Shown here in pieces: positions 18,265 to 27,170 of a DNA stretch of 64,000 nt (position 1 is its first letter; each line of letters begins with the position of its first letter). Position numbers and translations under genes: made by a program. Source of the DNA: Verrucomicrobiia bacterium (GTDB lineage: Bacteria > Verrucomicrobiota > Verrucomicrobiia > Verrucomicrobiales > DEV007); contig JAUICH010000002.1 in assembly GCA_030427505.1 (NCBI GenBank), positions 62,001-126,000 of the forward strand, written 5' to 3'. Below the pieces are notes generated by a model, which was not told the origin of the DNA, searched no databases, and saw only the letters and a list, made by a program, of their open reading frames with translations.

Positions 18265-19149
18265 ATGGAAAGAAAAGGAATCATTCTCGCTGGCGGAGCT
18301 GGCACCCGGCTATATCCCCTGACCCTGGTGGCGTGCAAACAGTTGCTGCCGGTCTATGACAAGCCGATGATCTACTACCCCCTGTCCACGCTAATGCTGG
18401 GGGGCATCCGGGACGTCCTGATCATCTCCACTCCCAAGGATACACCCGCCTTTGAGGCCCTGCTGGGCGACGGGTCTAAACTGGGACTGAACATCCAGTA
18501 CGCTGTTCAGCCGGAACCAAAGGGCATCGCTCAAGCCTTTTTGATCGGGGAAGAATTCATCGGAGACTCCGGCGTGACGCTGATTTTGGGCGACAACATT
18601 TTCTACGGGAAACTCGATTTCTTCCGCCGTGCCCTGGAACTGGATAAAGGCGCCTGCGTGTTCGGCTATCCCGTGCGCGATCCAGAGCGGTTCGGCGTCG
18701 TGGAATTTTCTCCCGATGGCCGGGTCCTGAGCCTGGAAGAAAAACCGAAGCAGCCAAAGAGCCACTACGCCGTGCCCGGCTTGTATGTCTACGACAACAA
18801 AGTGGTGGAATACACCAAGGCCTTGGCGCCGTCTGCCCGGGGCGAACTGGAAATCACGGATCTGAACTGCGAGTATCTCCGGAAAGGCGAACTCCGCGTG
18901 GAACCGCTGGGCCGGGGCATTGCCTGGCTGGATAGCGGCACGCCTTCCAGCCTTCTGGAAGCCAGTCACTACATCGCCACCATCGAGCATCAGCAGAGCT
19001 ACAAGATCGCCTGCATCGAAGAGATCGCCTTCAACAAAGGCTTCATCGACCGGGCAGGGCTGGAAACCGTAATGCGGGAGATCCGCAATCCTGACTACCG
19101 GGAATACCTGGAAATGGTGCTAAAAGAGAGTGAAACGCCAGCCGCCTGA
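18265..19149 (+). CDS. rmlA: Glucose-1-phosphate thymidylyltransferase
   Basis: First step of dTDP-rhamnose synthesis: glucose-1-phosphate plus dTTP to dTDP-glucose. The nucleotide-binding signature GIILAGGAGTRLYPLT and the sugar-binding VYDKPMIYYPL are both intact, as is ALGDNIFYG-like LILGDNIFYG. At 294 residues it is the short, full-length form. A 178-bp gap separates it from rmlB; the usual fourth gene, rmlC, is not found between or after them. An RmlC-like cupin is encoded at 57365-58105. Confidence 0.96.
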   Translation: MERKGIILAGGAGTRLYPLTLVACKQLLPVYDKPMIYYPLSTLMLGGIRDVLIISTPKDTPAFEALLGDGSKLGLNIQYAVQPEPKGIAQAFLIGEEFIGDSGVTLILGDNIFYGKLDFFRRALELDKGACVFGYPVRDPERFGVVEFSPDGRVLSLEEKPKQPKSHYAVPGLYVYDNKVVEYTKALAPSARGELEITDLNCEYLRKGELRVEPLGRGIAWLDSGTPSSLLEASHYIATIEHQQSYKIACIEEIAFNKGFIDRAGLETVMREIRNPDYREYLEMVLKESETPAA

Positions 19150-19214
19150 AGCGGCTGATGCGGTGAAAAGGGGGGGACAGCCTTGCCGGGAGGATTGAGA
19201 AAAGGGAGGTATCT

Positions 19215-19428
19215 AGTGTGGTGTTTGCGAAATATCTAGACGAGATCAATTAAGTTTTAGAGCCGGAAATTTGCTCGCTTCGCTCGGATATTTTTGTGAT
19301 CGCGGTCTTCTTTCCCAATTTCCGCGTGGCTCGATCAGTCGTTGAGCTTGCTCAACTCCCTCCTCACGCCTTGAATTTGAAAAAGAATCCTCGCGAATTT
19401 CGTCCACCTATTTTGCAAACACCACACT
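19215..19428. mobile_element. MITE-like element C with ~20-bp terminal inverted repeats
   Basis: The left end AGTGTGGTGTTTGCGAAATA (19215-19234) is matched by the reverse complement of 19409-19428 with 19 of 20 bases identical, and similarity continues weakly inward. The 214-bp interior has no coding frame and contains palindromes such as GTTGAGC/GCTCAAC. It abuts element A: only one base lies between the two terminal repeats. Non-autonomous element is the natural reading; no transposase is present. Confidence 0.65.
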
Positions 19429-19429
19429 C

Positions 19430-19642
19430 GGCAGCGTGGACAAATTGGAGAACGGACCGGAAATGAAGAAAGTGAAAGAGACCTCAGCGCCGCAAAGCGG
19501 CGGATTCTTGGAGACGCGGCCCATTTTTCGCCTGGCTTTGTTCCCGCTCACTCTATTGGGGGTAGGCCCAATGCCGTTCACGGCGCCTCGCCAGCCCAAA
19601 AATGGTCTCGCGCCGGTCCGTCCCCAATTTGTCCACACTGCC
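19430..19642 (+). mobile_element. 213-bp MITE-like element, copy A
   Basis: Terminal inverted repeats GGCAGCGTGGACAAATTGG (19430-19448) and CCAATTTGTCCACACTGCC (19624-19642) differ at one base. An inverted copy with exactly the same length lies at 41506-41718. The interior is roughly 80% identical with no length change and contains two hairpins (GCCGC/GCGGC and ATTGGG/CCCAAT). A 69-codon frame from GTG 19436 is open in both copies, but it may only reflect conserved DNA structure. It ends 17 bp before the ATG at 19660. Confidence 0.75.
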
Positions 19643-19659
19643 TAGCGTAACCTCGGAAC

Positions 19660-21747
19660 ATGGAAACCAACGCGGCAGAAACCCAGCTTGGTCGCGTTGC
19701 CGTTCCTCTTTCCTCTCACGAGGATTTGTTCCCGTACGGGCGCGTGCTCCTCGCCTTCATGCTGCTTTCCACGGTGGCGATTGTCGCCATGTCCTTGGAC
19801 TTTCGGCCGCCTCCGGTTTATGAGGAAATGGCTGAGGTCCCGGCTACGGAAGAGGCGGCCGCGGCTTTCTTTGCGGGAGAACCCGTGGAGATGCGTTTTG
19901 ATGCGCCTGGGCCGGACATTCAGGGAATTTACTTTCCGCGACTGTGTTACCATCCGAAGCATCGCGTCCAGGTTCGCTTGTTAACTGGGCAGGGAGAGGA
20001 GATTGGGAAAGACGTTCTTTTTGCCGGCAAAGACGAGGCGCATCTGCCTCCCCGGAATGAAGCCGGGCAGCCCGTCACCTTGGAAATACAATGGCTGAAG
20101 GGAAGAATGCCGGCTCTGGATCTCGCGAAAGGGATTCGTGTCGGTTCCAGTAAGGAAGGGGGTCTGGTTCATTCGGTTCCGGTGGGAGGCGTCTCGCTGC
20201 GGGAGGGCCAGGCGGTGGATCTGGAGTTTACTGCCCCCATGGCGGATCTGGACGGGGTAGACGCCTCGGGCGTCGTACCGGGGGATCTGGCCCATGTCAG
20301 AATCGAGTTGCTAAACCTTGAAACCGGGAAGCTGGTCAAGAAATTCATCGTGGAGGAGGGAGGCAAGCGGGAACGTCTTTTTGAGCCTGCCAATGCCCAG
20401 GGCGACCGGATGGTGCTTCGCCTCACCTGGGTGCCCCTGGCCAGGCCTAATCTCAGGGATGCCACTTCCGAAACTCTCATCCCGTTTCGCGTGGTGTCGG
20501 GAAACCAGGAGCTGGACTTGCGGCCCGTTTTCATCCTGCGCTACGTCTGGCCTACGCGGCACCTGTTTTGGCTATGGCTGACCGTGCCCGTGGCGGTGGG
20601 CTGGTTCTGGCGGAAAGGTACCCACGAATGGGTGGTGATGCTCCTGCTCGGCCTTTGTTGCCTCACCTCCAGCGTCCTTGCCTGGCAGCAGACCTACGAT
20701 CACATGTCCTACCATATCGATCCGGATGGATTCGGCGAGTATGGCGAGCGGCTGGCGGACTACCTGGTGAAACCGGAAACCCGGGAAGAGACCCACCAGT
20801 TCTTCTACGGCTATCGCTACACCTATCTCCCCTTAGTGCCCTTGCTTCTCTCCATTCCGCGTCTCCTGGGGGTGTCTCTGATGGTGAGCTACCCTCTGAT
20901 CACCGGCTGGTGTGGATTCGGAATACTCCTGCTATTACGGCGTCTTATTCGCCGTGGACTGGGGCTGCCGGAAAGAGTCGCGGTTCTTTCTGTTCTACTG
21001 ATGGGCACGCACGATGTGTTTCTCCGCAGCTTCGCGAAACCGGGTACGGATGAACTGGGCATCCTGATCGTGATTTGGATGCTCTACCTTCTCCTGCGGC
21101 GCCTTCATGAAGTCAGCTTGATGCAGACTGTTTGCCTGGCGGCCTCCTGGCTCCTGATCGCCCTGACCCGCCCTCCCGGATTCGTTTTCGGACCCTTCAT
21201 CGTGGGGGCGGCGCTATGGTGCGACTGGATGCGGACAGGTCAACTGAGCCTTTCAAAACGGATACTCACCGGAGTGGCGATGGCTTTGCCACCACTGGCG
21301 GTTGGCTTGGGGCTGTACGCACTCTTTAACTGGTTCCACAATTTCAACCTTTCCCTCCAGACAGCCGCGGATGGGTATCGTTTCTCCACCATCCAAAAGT
21401 TTTCCCTGAGCATGGCCGGCATTTTCCAGTGGATACCGGTCTTCTGGATATTGGGCGCCGGCGCCTTGCGGAAATGGAAAGCCTGGTTGCCACTGGCGGG
21501 CTGGGCTGGTTATTTCACTGCTTTGTTGATTGGAGTGAAAGCCGCCTTCGTTCACCGTCTTTTCCTTCCGGTCTTCCCTTCCATTTTTGGGGTGACTGCG
21601 TTGACTTTGGAACCCGTATTGAACAAGCGCCCCCGGGTTTGCCTTTGTCTGGTCGCGGCTTTTTGCGTAATCAACGTGGCTGCGCTCTGGTACACCGTCA
21701 CGCTACCCTTTCTGCCACCGCAACCATTGACGGAAGTTATTTACTAA
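19660..21747 (+). CDS. GT39-like polytopic membrane protein with N-terminal periplasmic domain
   Basis: A 695-residue membrane protein paralogous to the one at 32823. A first transmembrane helix (~residues 25-45, RVLLAFMLLSTVAIVAMS) is followed by a ~230-residue soluble, beta-rich domain, then about ten membrane helices. The membrane part resembles GT-C transferases that use lipid-linked sugars (PMT/ArnT type). The shared motif with the paralog is LAWQQTYDHM versus LGWQQRYANHM, then RSFAKPGTDELG versus RSFARPTTDQAG. I see no proven catalytic DE pair in the first loop. It starts 17 bp after MITE-like element A. Donor and acceptor are unknown. Confidence 0.7.
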   Translation: METNAAETQLGRVAVPLSSHEDLFPYGRVLLAFMLLSTVAIVAMSLDFRPPPVYEEMAEVPATEEAAAAFFAGEPVEMRFDAPGPDIQGIYFPRLCYHPKHRVQVRLLTGQGEEIGKDVLFAGKDEAHLPPRNEAGQPVTLEIQWLKGRMPALDLAKGIRVGSSKEGGLVHSVPVGGVSLREGQAVDLEFTAPMADLDGVDASGVVPGDLAHVRIELLNLETGKLVKKFIVEEGGKRERLFEPANAQGDRMVLRLTWVPLARPNLRDATSETLIPFRVVSGNQELDLRPVFILRYVWPTRHLFWLWLTVPVAVGWFWRKGTHEWVVMLLLGLCCLTSSVLAWQQTYDHMSYHIDPDGFGEYGERLADYLVKPETREETHQFFYGYRYTYLPLVPLLLSIPRLLGVSLMVSYPLITGWCGFGILLLLRRLIRRGLGLPERVAVLSVLLMGTHDVFLRSFAKPGTDELGILIVIWMLYLLLRRLHEVSLMQTVCLAASWLLIALTRPPGFVFGPFIVGAALWCDWMRTGQLSLSKRILTGVAMALPPLAVGLGLYALFNWFHNFNLSLQTAADGYRFSTIQKFSLSMAGIFQWIPVFWILGAGALRKWKAWLPLAGWAGYFTALLIGVKAAFVHRLFLPVFPSIFGVTALTLEPVLNKRPRVCLCLVAAFCVINVAALWYTVTLPFLPPQPLTEVIY

Positions 21748-21758
21748 ACGGTTTTCGA

Positions 21759-22499
21759 ATGATTGGCTGGCTCAAAAAATTGCTCAACCGGCAACCGGCA
21801 TCCCCTCCGGCGCCGGTGTTGACCCTGATTCTGACCTACTACAATCAGGGGGAGATGTTAAAACGGCAGCTCAAAGTGTGGGAGGGCTATCCCGCTGAGC
21901 TGAGGCGGGAGATGCAGTTTTTGATCGTGGACGACTGTTCGAAGGTTCCAGCCAGAGACGTTATTGGCCCGGCTCCCAAGGGGTTGAACCTGGCGATCTA
22001 TCGAATTCTAGAAGACAAATACTGTAACATCGGAGGAGCCCGGAACCTTGGAACCCAAGTCGCTGAAAGCGAATGGATGGTTCATACAGATGTCGATATC
22101 ATTATCCCGGCCGGGGCCGCTCGTGAAATGCTGAGCCTCGCCCGAAAGAACGAAAGGAAGATCTACAAATTCAACCGCCGGTTCACCGATACCGGTGTGA
22201 TGAAGATTCACCCCGGCACCATGCTGTTGACCCGGACGCTTTATTGGGAAATAGGGGGATGCGACGAAGACTTTGTGGGAAACTACGGTCAGACCGATAT
22301 TCACTTTTTCCACCGCGCCAAAGACGTGGCGGAAACGGAGGTCTGTCAGGACATCATGATGGAACATTATGGTGCCGGAGAAACCGAGGGGATCGACCGC
22401 TCAAAGCTGGAGCCCAATCGTCTTTTGTTTGAAGAAAAGAAAAAGACTGGAGCTTGGTCGAAAGACTTCCTCAGATTCACATGGGAGCGGCAACTCTAG
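21759..22499 (+). CDS. Family 2 glycosyltransferase
   Basis: A 246-residue GT-A fold transferase, cytoplasmic. I chose ATG 21759 because it begins at the GT2 fold (LTLILTYYNQGEMLKRQL); upstream frame continues only as an out-of-phase overlap of the preceding gene. Key features: the first strand and acidic residue in LIVDDCS, the metal-binding DxD as HTDVDIIIP, and an acidic GGCDEDFVG motif expected to hold the catalytic base. It starts 11 bp after the stop of the GT39-like gene, so the two are co-transcribed. Confidence 0.85.
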   Translation: MIGWLKKLLNRQPASPPAPVLTLILTYYNQGEMLKRQLKVWEGYPAELRREMQFLIVDDCSKVPARDVIGPAPKGLNLAIYRILEDKYCNIGGARNLGTQVAESEWMVHTDVDIIIPAGAAREMLSLARKNERKIYKFNRRFTDTGVMKIHPGTMLLTRTLYWEIGGCDEDFVGNYGQTDIHFFHRAKDVAETEVCQDIMMEHYGAGETEGIDRSKLEPNRLLFEEKKKTGAWSKDFLRFTWERQL

Positions 22500-22538
22500 A
22501 TCGGCCAAAGAGCAGAGGCTTTTCCAAAAAATCACTCA

Positions 22539-23288
22539 ATGCCAGTCACCAAAGAGATCACGGTCATCGACGAGCTTCGAACCCTGGAGAAACTCCAGGA
22601 CGGCTATAGCATTGCCCGGTATGGCGATGGCGAGTTGGACTTGGCATTTGGGAAGAGAGACGCCGTATTTGAGAACCAAGGGGCCGACCTGGCTGCCAGA
22701 CTTCGCGAAGTCTTAGTGTCGGGTTTGGAAAAACTCCTCATCGGAGTCCCCAACATCTTTTCCGCCGAAGCCAAAGACCGCCTCTGCAATCCTGCCTTCT
22801 GGAAGAAATACGAAGACAACTTTCTCCACCATCTCGAGCCTGGGAAAATCTACTATTCCGCCTTTATCACCCGGCCAGACAATGTGGCGCACCGCCCTGG
22901 CCAAGTAGAAAGACGGAATCGCTCCGCGCCGGAAGATGTCGAACCGGCATACTGGGATAGGCTGAAAAACCTGTGGGAGGGCAAAGCGGCAACCATTGTT
23001 CATTTCGACGCGAAGACGATGGAGCACCCGCTCTATCAAAATGCGTCCTCCAGAAATTTCGTTCCCTGCGAACAGCGCGACGCATGGGGCGCGAACGGAG
23101 AGAATTACCGGTTACTGTTGGATAGCTGTCTGAAGGCGGAATCAGAGATCATTCTGGCCTCAGTCGGTCCGGTCGCAACCATCTTGGCTCATGATTTGTG
23201 CCAAGAAGGCCGGCAATGCATCGACCTTGGTCAGGCTACCCGTGTCTATCAAATGTGGCGGGGGCTGGAGCATATGCATTTATACTAA
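22539..23288 (+). CDS. GT-D fold glycosyltransferase (DUF1792-like)
   Basis: A 249-residue protein with the signature of GT-D transferases: SIARYGDGELDLA near the N-terminus and a C-terminal nucleotide-binding region with LASVGPVATILAHDLCQEG followed by CIDLGQAT. Proteins of this fold were first seen in streptococcal glycosylation of serine-rich adhesins, where they add glucose to a glycan; the same residues (RYGDGE) bind the donor. It follows the GT2 gene by 39 bp. Sugar specificity cannot be read from the sequence. Confidence 0.82.
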   Translation: MPVTKEITVIDELRTLEKLQDGYSIARYGDGELDLAFGKRDAVFENQGADLAARLREVLVSGLEKLLIGVPNIFSAEAKDRLCNPAFWKKYEDNFLHHLEPGKIYYSAFITRPDNVAHRPGQVERRNRSAPEDVEPAYWDRLKNLWEGKAATIVHFDAKTMEHPLYQNASSRNFVPCEQRDAWGANGENYRLLLDSCLKAESEIILASVGPVATILAHDLCQEGRQCIDLGQATRVYQMWRGLEHMHLY

Positions 23289-23331
23289 TTCGGTTTTCCA
23301 GAAAGAGACTGCAATGGCAGAGGAGAATAAC

Positions 23332-23952
23332 ATGAACGAACCCCCTTTAACTCGAAGCCGGAAGCTGGACGAAAAATTTATTGCCGAGTTGGAAATCGAG
23401 CCGGGAGAGATCGCGATCGATTGCGGCGCCAGTATCGGAGACGTCACGGAGGAATTGGTTAAGAAGGGAGCCGAGGTCTGTTGCTTCGAGGCTAATCCCG
23501 TCACTTTCGAATTCCTGTCCAAGCGCTTTGGCTCAAACCCTTCCGTGCAATGCTTTCAAAAGGCCGTTTCGGATCGTGCCGGGAAAGCCCGCTTTTACCT
23601 GCATGAAGACTTTGACGGATCCGACGAAAAGCTCAGAACCGCCAACGGATCGTCGCTGCTGGAATTCAAGGGCAACGTGAGAAAAGACCAGCCGATCGAG
23701 GTGGAAACGATCGATCTTTGTGCCTTCATCGAATCGCTCGATCGAGAAATAGGGCTCCTCAAGATCGACATCGAAGGGGCCGAAATCGAAGTGATCAACC
23801 GCCTGATCGACACTGGCTTATATAAAAAGGCCCGGGTTATTCTGGCCGAGACTCATGAACGAAAAATCCCCGAACTGCGCGTACCCACTCAAAAACTGAG
23901 AGACCGCATTAAGGAAATGGGCATCTCCAATATCGATCTGGATTGGATCTGA
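23332..23952 (+). CDS. FkbM-family methyltransferase
   Basis: An S-adenosylmethionine-dependent O-methyltransferase of the FkbM type, 206 residues, probably decorating a sugar. The SAM-binding loop is AIDCGASIGDVTEEL, with VCCFEANPVTFEFL as the second motif and the family hallmark LLKIDIEGAEIEV. ATG 23332 is preferred over ATG 23314 because AGAGGAG lies six bases before it. It is the last plus-strand gene of this sub-operon and converges on the GT25 gene. Confidence 0.88.
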   Translation: MNEPPLTRSRKLDEKFIAELEIEPGEIAIDCGASIGDVTEELVKKGAEVCCFEANPVTFEFLSKRFGSNPSVQCFQKAVSDRAGKARFYLHEDFDGSDEKLRTANGSSLLEFKGNVRKDQPIEVETIDLCAFIESLDREIGLLKIDIEGAEIEVINRLIDTGLYKKARVILAETHERKIPELRVPTQKLRDRIKEMGISNIDLDWI

Positions 23953-23984
23953 GGACAGGGCCCGTGAACTGGGCGGCCGGTGCG

Positions 23985-24749
23985 CTAGTTGGCGGGACGA
24001 AACCGGTTGAAGTGATCGATCTGAAACTTCGCGATATCAAAGTTTTCGATGTTCGAGATATCGCTGCTGAACTCCTTTTGCACCACGATAATCGGATCCG
24101 GACAGTAGATCTCCCCTGTCAGAACCCCTTCGTTTTGTAGCCAGACGTCGATCGCATCCACCGGGTAGCGATGAGCTTCGATCCATTCCATGGGGTCTTC
24201 AGGCAACACCCGCAGGAGGTCGTCATAGATGCGCGCATGATAGGCGATTGCCTGGAGTCCGTGAGCCCCCTCTGGGACCTTGAGAAGATTCGGCGTAACC
24301 CGAGTCATGGGACGATTGTGGGTGGCGCCCAAAAAAAAGGCTCGCCAGTCCTGCTTCTCCAAGTCTAAGAGAGCCGGCGCCAGAGCCCCAATATTCTCTT
24401 CCAGAACCCACGCGTCATCTTCGAAGACCAACACCTTTTCCATCCCCGCCTCTTTCGCCATCTTGACGATACCCCGATGGGACAGCATGACGCCGCAGCA
24501 ACTCAAGATGGAGTATTTTCCCTGCTGCAACCGGTCCCTTGGAGCATATTCTCCCGTCTTGAGATAGACCCCGGGAAACCTTTTGACGAAACCCGCAAGA
24601 CCGAGCTTCTTCATCTGCCCCTCAAAAAACGCCCACCGGTCCCCGCGATGATCCAGATTGATACAAAACGCCTCAGGGAAAAAGGCCCGCAATGCCTTGG
24701 CAAACTTCTTAATGCCTCTGGAATGAGGATCTCGGAACAGGGAGAACAT
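23985..24749 (-). CDS. Family 25 (LPS-type) glycosyltransferase
   Basis: A 254-residue protein with the GT25 layout: FCINLDHRGDRWAFFEGQM at residues ~28-46, a cysteine-containing SCCGVMLSHRGIV, the metal-binding FEDDAWV, and a C-terminal ...YPVDAIDVWLQ. Related enzymes add galactose or glucose to lipo-oligosaccharide. It lies on the minus strand between two plus-strand groups and is divergent from the DUF268 gene across a 338-bp gap. Confidence 0.85.
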   Translation of the reverse strand: MFSLFRDPHSRGIKKFAKALRAFFPEAFCINLDHRGDRWAFFEGQMKKLGLAGFVKRFPGVYLKTGEYAPRDRLQQGKYSILSCCGVMLSHRGIVKMAKEAGMEKVLVFEDDAWVLEENIGALAPALLDLEKQDWRAFFLGATHNRPMTRVTPNLLKVPEGAHGLQAIAYHARIYDDLLRVLPEDPMEWIEAHRYPVDAIDVWLQNEGVLTGEIYCPDPIIVVQKEFSSDISNIENFDIAKFQIDHFNRFRPAN

Positions 24750-24866
24750 GAAAAAAGCAAGTATAAAAGGGCTGATCGATTTGTCCAGATCCTCTGGTTC
24801 AAAGGGCTCTCTTTTCTTCGTCGCTCAACGGAAATTAGAATGAAGCGAGATTCCGAGGAGGGGAGA

Positions 24867-25004
24867 ATGAAAAACTCAGAATCAATGAATTCAGGCGGCG
24901 ACGGTTACATCTTAAGGCCGACACCAGAAAACCGGTATCAATTGACGCCAGCTTTCATGCCAGGTAACAGAGATATGATGGGTAATCCCCTACTATCGAT
25001 GTAG
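24867..25004 (+). CDS. Possible 45-residue small protein with strong ribosome-binding site
   Basis: The start ATG 24867 is preceded by GGAGGGGAG, a very strong Shine-Dalgarno match at good spacing, unlike most genes here. The product is MKNSESMNSGG... ending PLLSM, polar with no membrane helix. It lies in the 338-bp gap (24750-25087) between the divergent GT25 and DUF268 genes. Nothing else was found in the gap. It may be a remnant or a leader peptide. Confidence 0.35.
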   Translation: MKNSESMNSGGDGYILRPTPENRYQLTPAFMPGNRDMMGNPLLSM

Positions 25005-25087
25005 AGATGAGATAGGCGCGTAGAAATCTACCCGAACACTTTGGTGGTCATATTGGGAATTGATCCTCACTCTAAAGAAAATAAGCC

Positions 25088-26005
25088 GTGTTTCGTTCAA
25101 AAAAGAAAGAAGAGATATCTCGCCTCAAATCTCAGGTAAAAGATCTAAAGGAGCAGAGAGATAGGGTTCGTTCCGAAAGGGATCGCTTCAAAAGGGAGCG
25201 AAACGAATACCGTCAAGAACTGAACCGGGTCGGTGAGTTGCAACAGAATCCTCCTCCGAATCCCTGTCCGGTTGAAGACGATAAATTGGAAAAGGCGCGA
25301 GCTAAGTTCGAGGATGAATGGAAAAGCTTTAAGGAACAATCCCTGAGTTCTCGGGAAAGGTTTGAGTTTGCAAAGCAGATTCCCTTTTTGAATAGCTTGG
25401 AAGAAGGGGCGGGCAAGAAGATGGATCATTACTTTTTCCAGGATCTTTGGGTTGCCCGCCGCATTTTCGAGAACTCACCTGAGAAACATGTGGACGTTGG
25501 GTCTAGAGTGGATGGTTTCGTTGCGCATGTGGCCTCATTCAGGAGCATTTTGATATTTGATATTCGCAACGTTCCCAGCACGGATTCAAATATTGAATTT
25601 GTGCAAGCGGACTTGATGAATCTCGATCCAAACTACGTCAACTACTGCGATTCTCTCTCCTGCCTGCATGCCATAGAACACTTTGGATTGGGGCGTTATG
25701 GAGACCCAATTGACTATGAAGGGCATCTAAAAGGGATTCGAAACATGGCTCAGATTGTTAGACCGGGGGGGAAGTTCTATTTGAGTACTCCCATCGGGAG
25801 ACAACGGGTGCACTTCAATGCTCACCGGGTATTTTCGGTGGAGTATTTGGTCGAAATTCTGGAACCACTATTTAGAATCGATGAATTTTCTTATGTTGAT
25901 GACCAAAGTGAAATGCACGCACGGGAAAATTTGAATTCAGAACGTATTAAAGATAATTTTGGTTGCCACTATGGATGCGGGATATTTGAGACGACTCGGC
26001 GCTGA
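25088..26005 (+). CDS. DUF268-like putative methyltransferase with N-terminal coiled coil
   Basis: A 305-residue protein starting at GTG 25088. Residues 1-50 are a strongly charged heptad helix (RLKSQVKDLKEQRDRVRSER onward). Residues ~130-300 are a SAM-methyltransferase-like domain matching what I know of DUF268: HVDVGSRVDGFVAHVAS, IFDIRNV, SLSCLHAIEHFGLGRYGD, VRPGGKFYLSTPIG. The coiled coil resembles those at the C-termini of the two GT10-like proteins that follow. Role in glycan modification is inferred from context. Lower GC than the flanking housekeeping genes. Confidence 0.8.
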   Translation: MFRSKKKEEISRLKSQVKDLKEQRDRVRSERDRFKRERNEYRQELNRVGELQQNPPPNPCPVEDDKLEKARAKFEDEWKSFKEQSLSSRERFEFAKQIPFLNSLEEGAGKKMDHYFFQDLWVARRIFENSPEKHVDVGSRVDGFVAHVASFRSILIFDIRNVPSTDSNIEFVQADLMNLDPNYVNYCDSLSCLHAIEHFGLGRYGDPIDYEGHLKGIRNMAQIVRPGGKFYLSTPIGRQRVHFNAHRVFSVEYLVEILEPLFRIDEFSYVDDQSEMHARENLNSERIKDNFGCHYGCGIFETTRR

Positions 26006-26063
26006 GGAGGCTCTTTTTCTTCTTAAGAATTCAGTAGAATAAATTAAACGAATTTTCGATCTT

Positions 26064-27170
26064 GTGAAGGAAGTGAAAATTGTTAGTAGGTCATTCACTG
26101 GATCACCCGGCTCGGCGTTAAATGGGGTGCCGAAATACTATTCCTGGAAAGCTTTACAGCCGGGGGATGGATTTGACCATCCTAATGACCCAATCTTTTT
26201 TACCGACCATGAACTCGATAAGGCGAAATTCTTCTCTTGTTTTAGAAAGATCGCTTGGTTGATTGAACCTCGGGCGGTTATCCGTGATTGGAGCTATCAG
26301 TATGTTAGATCTCACCTAGATGAATTTGATTATGTAATCACTTACGATGATGAGCTGGCGAATTTAGGTAGCCCCAAAATAATATTTGAAATTCATGGAG
26401 GTTGCCGGCTAAAGAGAGAAGATATCGGTCTACATCCTAAGTCGAGGTTTTGTTCGATTGTGGTTTCGCATAAGGGAAGATGTGAGGGGCACCAGCTTCG
26501 GCACAAAATTGTAGAGAAGTGTGGAGATTTGATAGATGCCTTCGGTTCTGGAACTGATCGGCCACTTCCGGAAAAATTTGATGCGCTTAAAGACTATCGG
26601 TTTCATCTTTGCGTCGAAAACTCTAAGCAGGATACCTATTTTTCTGAGATTCCTATCGATGCGATGGCGGCGGGTTGTGTCCCCTTGTACTGGGGTACGG
26701 AAAAGATCGATCAATACTTTCCGAAAGGTGTCATTCCGATTGGCTCGGCTGAAGAGTGTAGAGAAAAGCTTCTCGAATTAAAGGAACGTCCCTACGGCGA
26801 CTTCGATGAAATAGCGCTCCAGAATTTTGAAAGAATCCAGAGTATGCTCTTGCGGGAGGATCTCTTTTTCGAAAAGTACCCTTTCCTCTTTGAAGTGCGG
26901 CCACCTTTGAGAGGGAAGCGTACCCGGTCTTCATGGTGGGCGCGGTTGAAGAAAAACGAGGCCGAAGCAAGGAAAAGTGATGAGTTAGAAGCGAAGCTCG
27001 AACGGGCTCGGTACGCTCTTAAGAGAAAAAAAGCCGAAAGTGAGCGCCTGCGTTTCCAGCGTGATTTGGTAAGAGATCAAAGAAATGAAGCCCGTGCGCA
27101 ACGAGACGAACTTCGGAAGCGTCTTGGTGAGCCGTTATCTGAGGACAAAGGGGACGCTTTGGATTGGTAG
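26064..27170 (+). CDS. GT10 (fucosyltransferase-like) protein with C-terminal coiled coil
   Basis: A 368-residue transferase, start GTG 26064. The GT10 donor-binding region is visible: FHLCVENSKQDTYFSE, then AAGCVPLYWGTEKIDQYFP, equivalent to the alpha-1,3-fucosyltransferase motif in which GDP-fucose is bound. The lysine that follows the conserved glutamate in H. pylori FucT (TEK) is isoleucine here (SEI). The last ~60 residues form a charged coiled coil (KKAESERLRFQRDLVRDQRN onward). It is followed by a paralog. GDP-fucose could come from gmd and fcl at 41.7-43.7 kb. Confidence 0.83.
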   Translation: MKEVKIVSRSFTGSPGSALNGVPKYYSWKALQPGDGFDHPNDPIFFTDHELDKAKFFSCFRKIAWLIEPRAVIRDWSYQYVRSHLDEFDYVITYDDELANLGSPKIIFEIHGGCRLKREDIGLHPKSRFCSIVVSHKGRCEGHQLRHKIVEKCGDLIDAFGSGTDRPLPEKFDALKDYRFHLCVENSKQDTYFSEIPIDAMAAGCVPLYWGTEKIDQYFPKGVIPIGSAEECREKLLELKERPYGDFDEIALQNFERIQSMLLREDLFFEKYPFLFEVRPPLRGKRTRSSWWARLKKNEAEARKSDELEAKLERARYALKRKKAESERLRFQRDLVRDQRNEARAQRDELRKRLGEPLSEDKGDALDW

